Shown in pieces: positions 26,080-38,027 of a stretch of 64,000 bases of DNA (within the stretch, counting starts at the first letter, position 1; the number at the start of each line of letters is the position of its first letter). The stretch comes from Saururus chinensis (taxonomy: Eukaryota; Streptophyta; Magnoliopsida; Piperales; Saururaceae), in NCBI GenBank assembly GCA_035235625.1, contig CP141150.1, forward strand, positions 14,078,330-14,142,329, written 5' to 3'. The notes under the pieces were generated by a model that was not told where the DNA came from, searched no databases, and worked only from the letters and a program-made list of their open reading frames with translations. The translations under genes and the position numbers were made by a program.

Positions 26080-28790
26080 TTCATCATGCTAAGTTAGAAC
26101 TTTTTACCTCATACTTTTCATCTATGTTGTGCTTAAGCTGGCAATGTGGAGTATATGTTTGTGGTAGTGGATGAAGTCTAATTAACTGTAAGGGACCAAC
26201 TGTTATCTATAAGATATATTAGGTTTTTTTTAAAGGACATTGCTTAGTTAAGTGTTTTCAAGTAAGTTAGGTTTATATTTAGGGAAAAATAAGAAGCATG
26301 CATGTAAGCTATATTATCAAAATTATTGTATGTGTTTGGTGCTAAGTAGGCATGCCATGCTAGATAAAAGGAATAGGGTAAGTATCAGTGAAAGTATTTT
26401 CTTTAGGTATGCTAAGTAAGATCTTTTTACCTCATTATTTTTATATATGTTCTGATAGATGTGAGTTGATTTCCCGCAATGAGGACCATATGCTGGTGGT
26501 ATTGGATAAAAAGAATTTAATTATAAGGGGCCAACTCTTATCTATAAGACATATTAGGTTTTTTTTAAAGGACATTACTTGGTTATGTGTTTTGAGTAAG
26601 TTAGATTTATATTTAAGAAAAAAAGAAGTGTGTATGTAAGTTATATTATCAAAATTATCGTGTGTGTTTCATGCTAAGTAGGCATGCCTTGCTACATAAA
26701 AATAACAGAGTAAGTATAGGTGAAAGTATTTTTCTTAAAGTATGCTTAGTAAAATCTTTTTACCTCATTTTTTTTATATATGTTGTGATGAATGTAATTA
26801 AGTTGATTTCCAGCAATGAAAACCATATGCTAGTGGTATTGGATAAAAAAAAACTAATTGTAAGGGCCCAACTATTATATGATAATATATTAGGTTTTTT
26901 AAAAGAACATAATTTGGTTATTTGTTTTGAATAAATTTGGTTTATTTTTAGGAAAAAGAAGAAGCATGTATGTAAGTTCAAATTATCGTGTGTGTTCTGT
27001 GCTAAGTAGGCAAGTCTTGCTAAATAATAATACAAGATAAGTATGGGTGAAAGTATTTTCTTTAAGTATGCTAAGGAAGATATTTTTACCTCATTCTTTT
27101 TATATATGTTGTGATGAATGTTAGTTGATTTTTATCAATGAGGACCATATTGTGGTTGTATTGATTGAAATGAACTTAATTGTAAGGACCCAATTGTTAT
27201 CTATAACATATATTAGGGTTTTTTTTATAAAAGACATTGCTTGGTTATGTGTTTTGAGTAAGTTAGGTTGATATATAAAAAGAAATAGTAGCATGTATAT
27301 AAGTTATATTTTTAAAATTATCGTGTGTGTTTTTTGATAAGTAGGCATGTCTTGCTAGATAATAATACATAGTAAGTATGGGTGAAAGTATTTTCTTTAG
27401 GTATGCTAAGTAATATTTGTTACCTCATTCCTTTTATATATGTTGTGATGAATGTGAGTTGATTTCCACCAATGAGGACCATATGTTGGTGGTATTGGAT
27501 AAAAAGAACTTAATTATAAGGGCTCAATTGTTATCTGTAAGATAAATTAGTTTTTTTAAGACATTTCTTGGTTATGTGTTTTGAATAAGTTAGGTTTATA
27601 TTTAGGAAGAAAAAGAAGCATGTATATAAGTTATATTATCAAAATTAATTGTGTGTGTTTTGTGCTAAGTAGGCATGTCTTGCTAGATAATAATATAGGT
27701 TAAGTATGAGTGAAAGCATTTTCTTTAGTTATGCTAAGTAATATCCTTGTACCTCATTCTTTTTATATACGTTGAGATGAACGTGAGTTGATTTCCAACA
27801 ATGAGGACCAAATGTTGGTGGTATTGGATAAAAAAAACTTAATTGTAAGGGCCCAACTATTATCTGTATGATATATTAGGTTTTTTTTAAAGGATATTGC
27901 TTGGTTATGTGCTTTGAGTAAGTTAGGTTTATATTTAGGAATAAAAAGAAGCATGCATATAAATTATATTATCAAAATTATTGTATGTGTTTCGTGCTAA
28001 GTAGGCGTGTCTTGCTAGATAATAATATAGGGTAAGCATGAGTGAAAGAATTTTCTTTAGGTATGCTAAGTAATATCCTTGTACTTCATTTTTTTTTATA
28101 TATGTTGTGATGAACATGAGTTGATTTCCAGCAATGAGGACCATATGTTGGTGGTATTGGATAAAAAAAACTTAACTGTAAGGCCCCAACTATTATCTAT
28201 ACGATATATTAGGCTTTTTTTAAAGAACATTGCTTGGTTATGTGCTTTGAGTAAGTTAGGTTTATATATAAGAATAAAAAAAAGCATGTATATAAATTAT
28301 ATTATCAAAATTATTGTATGTTTCGTGCTAAGTAGGCATGCCTTGCTATATAATAATATAGGGTAGGTATGGGTGAAAGTATTTTCTTTATATATGGTCA
28401 ATAATATCTTTTTACCTAATTCTTTTAATATATGTTGTGATGGATGTGAGTTGATTTATAGCAATGAGGACCATATGTTGGTGTATTGGATAAAAAGAAC
28501 TTAACTATAAGGGGACAATTATTATCTGTAAGATATATTAGGTTCTTTTCTAAAGGACATTGTTTATGTGTTATGAGTAGGTTAGGTTTATATTTAGGAA
28601 GAAAAAGAAGCAAGTATATCAGTTGGTGGCCCCACTTGTGTGTGTTGGGTGTTAAGTAGTGCATGTCTTTATAGATAATGATACATGATAGGTATGGTTG
28701 AAAAAAATTGTCTTATGCTAAGTAAAGGCTTTTTACCTCATTGATTTCATATATGTTTGTGGTATTGGACCATATGTTTGTGGTATTGGA
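26080..28790 (+). repeat. Tandem array, unit about 330 bp, eight or so copies
   Basis: The landmark 'gaggaccata' (or a one/two-base variant) recurs at 26481, 26819, 27140, 27474, 27803, 28136 and 28466, that is every 321-338 bases. Degenerate units lie at both ends (about 26140 and 28765). Each unit holds, in order, 'tgctagataataata', 'tgaaagtattttcttta', 'tttttacctcattctttt', 'atatgttgtgatgaatgtg', the landmark, and 'gtaagggcccaactgttat'. Open frames of 60-95 codons recur on both strands in register with the unit; they follow from the repeat and are probably not genes. Confidence 0.9.
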
Positions 28791-29149
28791 TTGACTCTAC
28801 TTAACCATAAGTGGCTACCTGTTAACATTTATGGTAATTGTATGTGAAAGTAAATTTTGTGGTTTAAGTGGTAAGTTTTGTTTGCCTTGCTATATAAGGA
28901 AACTCCCTACATTGGGAACTGGAAGTGCCAAATTAGGAACATGTTATGTGTGTTTTGGGTGCTAATAACATATTATTATTAAAATTAGGAACATGTTTCT
29001 AATATGCAATTATCAATCATTGTACGGTTAAGGGGTCCTAAAACGAGATTGTTAACTTCTAATCTTTGGACTTGGACAAGAGTTAGCACATGTGGGAGAC
29101 CCTCAACAGAAGTCCGCATATGCATATATAAGGAAATTGCAAAATCACT
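28791..29149. other. Intergenic, no gene seen
   Basis: AT-rich sequence between the tandem array and the DUF1985-like remnant. Confidence 0.5.
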
Positions 29150-29740
29150 TTAGTAAGCACAATGGACATGGGAAAATGTTCACAACTTCATGTTTTGGTC
29201 GATACATGGAGTTGGAGATTGACAAGTTCATGTTCCAATTATAAGCATTCCACCACTTCATGAAAATACATAAGGGGGAGTATAGGTTTCAAGTGACTAA
29301 ATCCTACATGATGAGGATGCCTCCTACTGAGTTTGCACAAGTGAGTGGTCTGTAGATTGTAGATGTGCTCTCATCCCTCCTGATAGTTCCAAAGGTTTTG
29401 AGAAATGACTCCCTACTATGTAGGGTGTTCAGCAAAGAGAAGCTCTACATTACAAAGGAGCAAATTTACAAAAAAGATCATTATTTGCAAAAGTGATGAG
29501 GACGTAGTAAAGCTAGCCCGAGTCTTAGTCTTGATTTCTTTTGTGGTTGAGAGGTTTGGGCGCACAAGGTGGATGGACGGTTCTTTTTGTTAGAGGATGA
29601 TGTGGAGGAGTTTGATTCTTATCCATGGGGGACAAATGGCTTACTGGGACACCCTCAATGCTTTAGAGGAAGTGAGGAAGGCCATGAGAAAAACCACTTA
29701 TATAGTGCACAATTTTGTCCCCGCAATTATGGTAAGTTGT
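29150..29740 (+). pseudogene. DUF1985-like pseudogene (Ulp1/MULE-associated)
   Basis: Broken reading frame with the feel of the plant DUF1985 domain. Pieces are 'YRFQVTKSYMMRMPPTEFAQ' followed by VSGL (the family has a ...REFALVTGL block here), then 'VERFGRTRWMDGSFC', 'LEDDVEEFDSYPWG', and after a one-base shift 'AYWDTLNALEEVRKAMRKT'. It ends at a GT splice-like site (atggtaag). DUF1985 genes are usually joined to Ulp1-type cysteine protease domains and are often carried by Mutator-like elements; no Ulp1 catalytic domain is seen here. Several stops. I infer the family from motif order only. Confidence 0.45.
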
Positions 29741-29799
29741 GTTAGTAGTTTACTTAATGATCTTCTGTAATGTCATTACTGCGAGAATATGATATATAT

Positions 29800-30688
29800 T
29801 TAATGATTTGACAATGCAGGTCTAGGTAATATAAGTTTATAGTGATAATAGGATGAGAGCCTCTATTCAAGCTCTTGACAACAATGTATAAAAAGTTGTG
29901 ATTAAAGGATGGAGTCCTCCTATGACCAAAGACAAATATGAAAATTTAATCTTAAGATATGCAAGTGAATGGGATGAATATAAGACTAAGCTTATATATC
30001 AAAATAGTAAGGCCCTTATTACATTATTCAATGTCATAGGAAAATCACAACAAAAGTTAATCTCAAATTACACTTTAGCTAAAGTTACATAGGAAATACT
30101 TGTGAAATATAATGAGGGAACAATGGCTATCAAAATGTCTAGGTTATAAATGTTTACCCTAGAGTTTGAGAACATAATAATGAATGAAGATGAGATGATT
30201 TTTAAATATTATGCAAAAATATTGGACATTATCAACACTTGTCAGCAATTGTCAGCAATTACGAGAGGCTACTCCTGACTACCTTGTTGTGAGAAAACTC
30301 TAAAGGTTCTTGTCCTCCAAATTCAAAATTAACGTAACTATTATTAATGAATCTAAAAAATACACCTTAAACATTGAAGAGCTTGTAGGTAATTTAAGAA
30401 CCTCTTGAGATGCCAAAGGAGTCTTATGAAAATAAGAAGAAATTATTTAAAAAATTCAAAGAAAAATAAACTACCTTTAAGACATCTAAGAAATCTTCCA
30501 AAAAGACTAAAGCTTTGTACACCTTAGGAGAATCTAAAAAAACTAGGGATGATGAAGAACTAATGCTTTGAATTTCAAGAAATGTATGAAAACTCATAAC
30601 TTTAGGTTTGGGAATAAGGGTTAAAATTCAGGGAAGAGACAAGGGGAAAAAAGATGAGATTTCAAATAAACAAGATATGAAAAACATT
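29800..30688 (+). pseudogene. Ty1/copia gag (UBN2) remnant, 5' part, segment A
   Basis: Degenerate copia-type gag. Readable parts include 'SEWDEYKTKLIYQNSKALIT', 'YNEGTMAIKMSRL', a stop, 'MFTLEFENIIMNEDEMIFKY' and 'AKILDIINTCQQL'. These follow the UBN2 order (W...A-x-x-A-L..L, then HEGT...K-x-S-x-L-x-x-L...E...M-x-E-x-E). The stretch from about 30275 is closely repeated at 60448-60864. The frame is cut at 30688 by the CACTA element and continues at 50660. Many stops and shifts; no function expected. Confidence 0.7.
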
Positions 30689-31190
30689 CACTACAACAAA
30701 ATGGGGTATTAGCGATGCTCCCAAGTGTCACTAATACCTCTCAAAGCGTCGCTAAAGGTTATTTGCGACGTTTTTTGACCGTGGCAATAAGCGTCGCAAA
30801 TAACCCAGTCGCTACTGCTAAACAATGACAGAAACATACTTGTGTCGCTAATAGTACCTTTAGCGACGCTTTTTGTTTCCATCGCTAATAATAATGTATT
30901 AGCGACAGTTTCAACACTGTCGTTACAATGTCATATATTAGTGACTATAGATGTTTGTCGCAAATGAATAGTATTCGCAACGCTTCTCAACCGTCGCTAA
31001 ATTAATTTTTTAATTAATATTTACAATAGTGACGCTCTATGAAAGTGTCACTAATATAATTAGTAGTGACATTTAGCGAGCATTGCTATTGAATAAATTT
31101 AAAATTAAACAATAGCGACGTTCATGGAGCGTCGCTAATAATCATATTAGCGAAGCTCATATGAGCGTCGCTAATTAAAAAAAAATTAAA
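30689..31190. repeat. CACTA left TIR and subterminal repeats
   Basis: Starts with the TIR and continues as a field of alternating direct and inverted 'ttagcgacgctt'/'agcgtcgctaat' words. In CACTA elements such subterminal repeats bind the TNPA-type protein. Confidence 0.85.
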
Positions 31191-31726
31191 AATATAATGA
31201 AATTGGAAATATAAATAAAAATTGTATTTTTAATTTCTAATTATATCCATACAATCATATCTCGAATACAATTAAAAATCTCTGCTTACAATACAAGTTG
31301 AAAAATAATTAAAATAATGAAAAAGAAAAATCTTTTAATCATGCCATGTAATGAAAAAGAAAAATCTTTTAATCATGCCATATAATGAAAAAGAAAAATC
31401 TTTTAATCATGCCATATATAAATGATTCACACAATTCAGGAATATAAATATCAGAAACATTTAAAGAAATCTGGGCTGCCTTGTACACTAATCTTACCTT
31501 AAAAATGAGAAGGCATTATCTGGCTAAAAAAGAATAATGGCATTTGCAATAAAGTAAAGAAATTTGTTGATTGATGTGAATAGTAGAAAAATGTCTTACC
31601 TAATATCACTTCCTTTATGAAAAATACTAGCACATCAAGGCAAGAGGATTGTTTGTTAACAAGCACATCGAGGCAAAAGTACTAGCATACAATTATTTGG
31701 CCCCATAATCTGAGTGAAGAGAATAC
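31191..31726. other. CACTA interior, non-coding
   Basis: AT-rich, with a triplicated 'aatgaaaaagaaaaatctt' phrase at about 31315-31410 (units of about 34 bp). No exon recognised downstream of the last PDIL5-4 exon. Confidence 0.5.
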
Positions 31727-32340
31727 CTTATGCACAAGTCACCTTCTTCAATGCAATCAACCTTGGCCAAGAGTATACGTCCATGGATTTCATGGTCATA
31801 TCTGGAGAAGATGTACATGTGAGGCACTAAAATAGGATTTCCTCAATTCTTAAAGTAGATATGATACAAATAATTAAAATATGATTTGATAGATGATAAT
31901 AGGAGACACCTCTCTCTGATTATCTTCGCTGCTTTCTCCCAAGATGGTTTCTGGAACAACCTATGATTGGTGAATTTATGAAAGAAAACAACTAAACAAA
32001 CAGTAAAAATTTAAGAAAAACTGTCATATACCAAGCGATTACTCCAATAACACTAAGGAGCATAGAAATTGACAACCAAAATTGAAAACCTGCAATAAAA
32101 ATTGTTTGTCAAATATATAGAGGAGAAGTACAAAAGTATTTACTAAATACAACATGTAAAGAAGTATGTGCAACAGTTTGTGACAACTTTCATTAGACCA
32201 TTTTACATAGGTCTTCAAATAACATTACACTTTTACCCTAAACTCAGCAAATAGACATATAAGAAAACTTCAAGGCTCCAATCATGCCTACTTACTGATG
32301 AGCAAAAATTTCAAAATTAGCAGCAGTTAGGGGAACAGAT

Positions 32341-33583
32341 TGTTGTTACGTCTAAACCAAGACTATGAAAGAGTCTAGTTCAGATTTTTTTTTTACTTGT
32401 CAACTATAGTAAACAAGATCGATCTACAGGGAAAACCTTGTGCAACAAAGAAAATGATTACGAAAAAAATAGAGTAGAGAAAAATTATGAAAGAGTGAGA
32501 AGAAGAGTATTGAGGTAAATAAAAAGTTAAGAAATCAAGATGAGAAAATACTAAGGCATTAAGGATCATTGTAACATCTAATGATGTTCTTCATGTATCA
32601 TGTTATCTCAGTTAAAATCGAATGAAAATTTTATCTAACCAGAAGATATGAACATTAAGATTGAAAATAAAGATAGAAATGCTTTAGATAGATGAAGGAT
32701 AAAAACCATTGTCTCTTAAAGATTTCTATGTATCCAAATCACAAAAGATCAAAAAGGAGAGCCTTCAAGCATCTTATGTATCCAAATCACAAAGAAACAA
32801 GAAGAAGAACAATATTAAATAAACATCACTTCAAATAAACAAGACTTACTTGAAACCATTGATGAAACATGAATTGAACTCCATTAGATTGTTACAAATC
32901 ACCTCTAGCCTTAGCTTGAGAGCTTTAGAAAGCCATTACAATAAAACTAAAAATAAAATTACAAAATGAGAGAAGAAAATAGGGGAAGAGAGCTCCAAAG
33001 AGGAGAGAATGTCCCTTCTATCACGTCCACCCCTCTATTTATAAGAGTAGAAAGGGTTGCTTCAAAGAGGAAAATGAAATCATATCTATAGATTACATCC
33101 TGATTGATTATCTGATTGGACCCATAAATCTTCAGAATTTAGAATTTCTTCCTGACATAGCACTTGTAGTCACGGAAGTCTTCTTTCCATTGCCACCAGA
33201 ATCATATCAATCCGAATTATATATAAAAAGATATGATCGAAATACTAAGGCTGTGTTAATCTGTCCAAATCAGTTTCTTTCATAATTTAGTTCTATTCAT
33301 ACAAGTCTCAAATCAAACGGGTCCACAAGGTTGTGTTCGACCATTCCATGCATGTTTAGACCATTAGGAGCTCATTCTTGACTTTTAAATAGCTTTGGGT
33401 AGTTGGGCTTAACTTCCTCTTCCAGTTGTATCCTGTTGAAGCCTGTTTAAACATGTAAACTCAATTAAGGTCCAACTAACTTATTCAAAACATAAATAAC
33501 CCAATTCAGCAATGAATTAACACAAAAGAAGATTGCAATTCAAAATATGAGAACATTTAATTAAACATTATTTTAGTGCATCA
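32341..33583 (-). repeat. 3' LTR of the Athila-like element
   Basis: Begins 'tgttgttacgtctaaacc' and ends 'tttagtgcatca'. It closely matches 38028-39231. It is about 40 bases longer, with extra sequence near its right end (about 33480-33560). Confidence 0.92.
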
Positions 33584-33600
33584 AATACCCCCAAACCTAC
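33584..33600 (-). promoter_or_regulatory. Polypurine tract of the Athila-like element
   Basis: On the minus strand the bases just before the 3' LTR read 'gtaggtttgggggtatt', a typical plus-strand priming purine tract. Confidence 0.8.
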
Positions 33601-35315
33601 TTTTTGCTAGTCCTCGAGCAAAACAAAAATGAAAACAATAGAAACAAAACTAACTACTCCACTTCTGTAGGAAATCTCGATTGCATTTAGTATATGCAAC
33701 AAGCCTTTAAACCCCTAGCTTACACTAGTGGACGAGTTGTGTCTCGTGAGGGTTTGCAGTGAATCTACCCACAAAATTCAAAATTTAAATGATAGAAGAA
33801 AATTAATATTAAAACCACATCAAATTTACAAATCAACTCCTCCTAAACATGTGACTTCATTTAGTAAAATCAATTATGCATAATAAAACTTGCCTTCTGA
33901 AACAATAATTCATTCTAACAACTTCATATTGGTGGCAAGTACTCATACATACATAATAGTTTTAGAAAAATAGACATTGCCAAGTAATTATACAATCCCA
34001 TTCTCATGAATCGAACAACTTAATGTGTCTCATGTCCACTCAGCAATTTCAATTTTAACACTCAAAAATAGACATTGGCATCCATTCATCTTCAAGAGAT
34101 CATAATAGAGAATCATGCAAAACCTTCTTTGAAAAGTAAAACACCCTAGATCACCTGACAACTCATTCAAGATATGATTGCATAATGTCCTACTAGAATT
34201 TTATGCTCATCTCACATGACATGTGTAAGGCTTAGCCTTTTTAAGCTTTCTATAAGATTCATGTAACAAGTGTTAGGCCAGTGACTCCCAATCCAATTGG
34301 CTCAGGGCACTAGGTGTTAAAGCACCCCTCAGGCTTAATAACTTGAACCAAATAGGCTTTAAGGCTATGCATGCCATAAATTAGTCAACTCTATCTTTTG
34401 ACTCGAAATACCCTATGCTTAGTGAGGCACGCCGAGTCCCGGTCTACTCAATAGAGTGACTTTAATTCTTTACAATTTTCATTCTTTTTTTCTTTTTTTT
34501 TCTTGAGCACATTATATAATCAATTTGAATTTTGTTGACAAAAAGTCCTCGACTGTTTTACATACCAAGAATAGTGAAGCTCAAAACTCTATCATGATAA
34601 CATGAATACTACTAAATCATGCCAAAGTTTTACTCTCATAAGAAAATAATTGCTTAGATTCAATGATATCCACCAAGATGTAAGACCATAATCAAATGCT
34701 CGAATTCTCACTTAGGCAAATGTCTTTCTTAATTTTTCAAAATAGAAGCACAAGAAACCAATATGAAGTAATCAGAACTCAAAATTATTAAATATGTCAA
34801 GTCATATTCTAAGCAATATGATGTCATTAAATATAGTCACATGTCTAAAATAAGCATCAATGTAATAAGCAAAAACATAAATCTAATTAATTTTTTCAAT
34901 TTTTTTCATTTTTTCAAGTAAGACTAAAAAAAAACATGAAAGAAAAATCACTTTCTATACCCCCAAACCTAAACTAAACATTGTCCTCAATATATAAAAG
35001 AAAGCCAATGCAATGCTTAATATAAGAAAAGAGGAAAGAAGAGATAATATATCGGTTGATGTGCTCATGTACATAGCTATCAAAAGAAAAATAGTCAATA
35101 AAGCACAAGCATAATCACATTAGGGTAAATCAATAATGAATCATATAAGCACACCCTAATAATGATTGAAGCAATCAATAAATATGATAAACTAAAAACT
35201 AACTAAAGAAAAAAAAACTAACTATTAAACGAAAATAACTATCAAAACCAAAAGTGGGTTGCCTCCCAAGAGCGCTAAGTTTACTGTCTTCAGCCAGACA
35301 CACCTCCATCTAAAC
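33601..35315. other. Athila-like element, non-coding 3' interior
   Basis: No protein similarity on either strand. On the minus strand the segment near 35250-35280 reads 'cttagcgctcttgggaggca', a conserved phrase I associate with sequence downstream of pol in Athila-type elements. It sits only about 40 bases after the protease frame, so pol appears to have been deleted cleanly. Confidence 0.55.
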
Positions 35316-35846
35316 TCATCCAGGGTCCTTCAAAGCAATTATCTTCTCTTTATCAATGCTAATCAAATCAGAGTGAGTTAAGCAAATATTTAGTGGATCA
35401 TCAGAATAAATAAAAGGAAAAACATCCTCTACTAAACTCTCAACCATGTCAACCTCAAAAGTTTCATCGAAGTCTAATGGTTGTCTACTGGCATCAAATA
35501 CATTTAACTCACATGTTAAGTTCCCAAAATAAAGTCTTATCACTCCATTCCGACAATTTATTAAAGCATTAGATGTAGCAAGGAATGGACGACCCAAAAT
35601 CACAAGGATTTGAGAAGATGCATTTAAAACCGGTTGTGTGTCTAAAACAATGAAGTCCACTGGAAAATAGAATTTGTCCACTTGAACAAGGACATCTTCC
35701 ATTATTCCTCTTAGTCTTTTGATTGAGCGGTCAGCAAGTTGAAGTGTTATGTTAGTGGGTTTCAAATCCGTAAGACCTAATTGCTCACAAACAGAATAAG
35801 GTAAGAGATTAACACTTGCCCCAAGATAAAGCAAAGCTTTTTCAAT
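35316..35846 (-). pseudogene. Retroelement aspartic protease, active-site Asp lost
   Basis: Pepsin-like retroviral-type protease of the Athila-like element. It shows 'LGASVNLLPYSVCEQLGL', then 'ITLQLADRSIKRLRGIMEDV' and 'VILGRPFLATSNALINCRNG', the normal order of this family. The residue before LGAS is Tyr (codon at 35826-35828), where the catalytic Asp of the D-L/T-G-A/S motif belongs, so this copy should be inactive. The frame is otherwise open for about 175 codons and ends at 35316 without running into reverse transcriptase. Confidence 0.85.
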
Positions 35847-35894
35847 TATATAATTCCCAATTATACAATATATGATTGGACAACCAGGATCTTT

Positions 35895-37661
35895 TTATTT
35901 GGGTGGGGTGTTTTGTTGCAAAATTGCACTTACTTGTTCTGTCAAAAATGCCTTCTTTTGTACATGTAGCTTACGTTTGATTATACAAAGGTCTTTCAAA
36001 AATTTTGCATAAGATGGAATTTGTTTAATGGCATCTAAGAGAGGAATATTAATCTTTACTTGTTTAAAAATTTTAAGAATGCCACCATTTTGCACCAATT
36101 TAGAAGAAGATTGTAATCTTTAAGGAAAAGGAGGAGGAATAGGAGAAACACAATCGGAGTTGTCAAGTTCATCACCATGTTTAGAATTCAAAGACTCCTT
36201 AGGTTCAACAACCTTCATTGGAATGTCTTTGTTAATGACTTTTCCACTTCTCAAAGTGGTGATGGACTTAGCATGCTCTTCTTGTGAACTTGAAGAATTT
36301 AAATATTTATTTACAAATTGACCTTTAGGATTTGGTTGAGGTTGAGAAGGAAACTTTCCTTTTTCTTGAGTGCTCAAAGCCGTGGTCAATTGAGTGATAG
36401 AGGTCTTCAAGTCATTGATGGCTTGCATTGTTTGGTTGTTGATTGTTGCTTGACTTTGCATGAATTCTTGCAATGTGCCTTTAAGAGTCTTCTGATGTGG
36501 TGGAACATAATTTGAGGAAGAAAGGGGTACCTGCACATTAAACTCATTTCTCCAACTAAAGTTTGGATGATTTCTCCAATTAAGAGTATAAGTTTCAGAA
36601 TAAGGAGAAGAGAAAGGCCTTTTGTAAGTATTCATTGCATTTGCTTGAATATGCAACACCTCTTGAAGAACAGGGATTGTTGGACAATCCTGTGTTTGGT
36701 GTCCATCACTCTCACATATACTACAAATATCTTGTACTTTTTGAAAAGGTTTAGACATGTTTTCCCTATTAATTTCCATAGCCTCAACCTTTCTAGTTAA
36801 ACTTGTAATTTTTGCTTTTACATCATCCTCTTCTTTAAGAAGGTATATGCCCCCCTTAGTAGTCCCATTAGATTTGGTCTTATTACTACTTTCAAATTCA
36901 TTAGAGTTTTCTCATTATTAAGCATTTTCAGCCAACACATCAAAATAATCTCATGCTTCCTCAGGTTCTTTATTCAAAAATTCTCCATTACACATCATTT
37001 CAACAAATTGCCTCATTTAAGAAGTCAAGCCATTATAAAAGAAACTAATAGTACACCATGTTTCAAATCCATGATGTAGGCACAACAAGAAAAGTTCTTT
37101 AAATCTTTCCCAACATTGAAAAAAAGTCTCATTTTCTTTTTGTGAAAAATTCATGATGTTCTTTCTAAGTGTATTAGTTCTATGGGTGGGAAAAAACTTT
37201 TTCAAAAATTCTCTTTGCATTTCTTGCCATGTTCCAATAGATCTTGGCTTCAAAGAATTCAACTAATTTTTTGCTTTTTCCTTTAAAGAAAATGAAAAGA
37301 GTTTTAATTGAATAACATCATTTGAAACATTTTGGTTTGACAAAGTTGCACAAACCTCTTCAAACTCTTTTAAATGCAAATATGGGCTTTCCGAATCTAA
37401 GCCATGAAATTTGGGTAGTAATTGAATTACACCCGGCTTGAGTTCAAAACCACCCATATTAGTTGGAAAAATCATGTAAGAAGGAGAACTTGATCTAGTT
37501 GGTTGCAAATAATCACGCAAGGTTTTAACTTGAATATTTTGTGCATTATTATCCTCATTATCACTTCTTAGTTCCTCCATTGTATCAAAATAAAGATAAT
37601 TTTCAAAAGATTTGTTCACTCTTCTCAATCGTCCAGAATTATCACGTGCCCATGTGAACAT
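35895..37661 (-). pseudogene. Athila-like gag with CCHC zinc knuckle, broken
   Basis: Gag read in pieces on the minus strand. 37263-37661 has the N-terminal part; an in-frame TAG at 37260 separates it from 37017-37262 (RSIGTWQEMQREFLKKFFPT), the retrotransposon gag core. Further stops follow at 37014-37016 and near 36930. 36120-36779 carries a CCHC zinc knuckle (CSICESDGHQTQDC, Cys19, Cys22, His27, Cys32 of that piece) and a Gln/Ser-rich tail. 35895-36098 is the 'INIPLLDAIKQIPSYAKFLK' block that precedes protease. At least three stops plus a frame break, so no full gag is made. Confidence 0.85.
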
Positions 37662-38006
37662 GCAACAATAATTTTTTTTAATAACAAAAAGTAAAAGTGC
37701 AGAAATTAAATGACAAAATATAAAAAGTTAAAGAGTTAGAAGTTAATGGACAAAAATTAAAATTGCAAACTAAGGCCAAAAGCACTATCAAGGTACACGT
37801 TTGATCCCAAAAAAATTTTCGGTAGTAACGTGGGTAGTGTCTTCGGTCTTAAAAAAAAGAAAAATTGCAGAATTTAAATGCTAAAAGTAAATGACATAAA
37901 GTAAATGACTGAATTTAAAGAGTTAGTGTGCAAAAATAAAAGTTAGAGAATTAGTAAAGTTAGAGTGATTTTTTTTTTCGTAACGGATTCTTGTCACACG
38001 TTGCAA

Positions 38007-38024
38007 TCCTCGGCAACGGCGCCA
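38007..38024 (-). promoter_or_regulatory. Primer binding site, tRNA-Asp type
   Basis: The plus strand reads 'tcctcggcaacggcgcca', nearly the 3' end of plant tRNA-Asp including CCA. It lies three bases outside the 5' LTR, so the minus-strand transcript can pair with tRNA-Asp to start reverse transcription. Confidence 0.88.
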
Positions 38025-38027
38025 ATT

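Noticed and set aside
26388-28366. Repeated open frames of 63-95 codons in the 330-bp array
   Set aside because: They recur only because the DNA unit repeats; frames are broken in some units, exist on both strands, and show no codon pattern.
30689-31190. CRISPR-like spaced repeats of 'agcgtcgcta'
   Set aside because: Plant DNA; the words alternate in orientation with irregular spacing and sit next to a CACTA TIR, so they are transposon subterminal repeats.
38007-38024. tRNA-Asp-like sequence on the plus strand
   Set aside because: Only the 3' end including CCA matches, placed three bases from an LTR. It is the primer binding site of the Athila-like element, not a tRNA gene.
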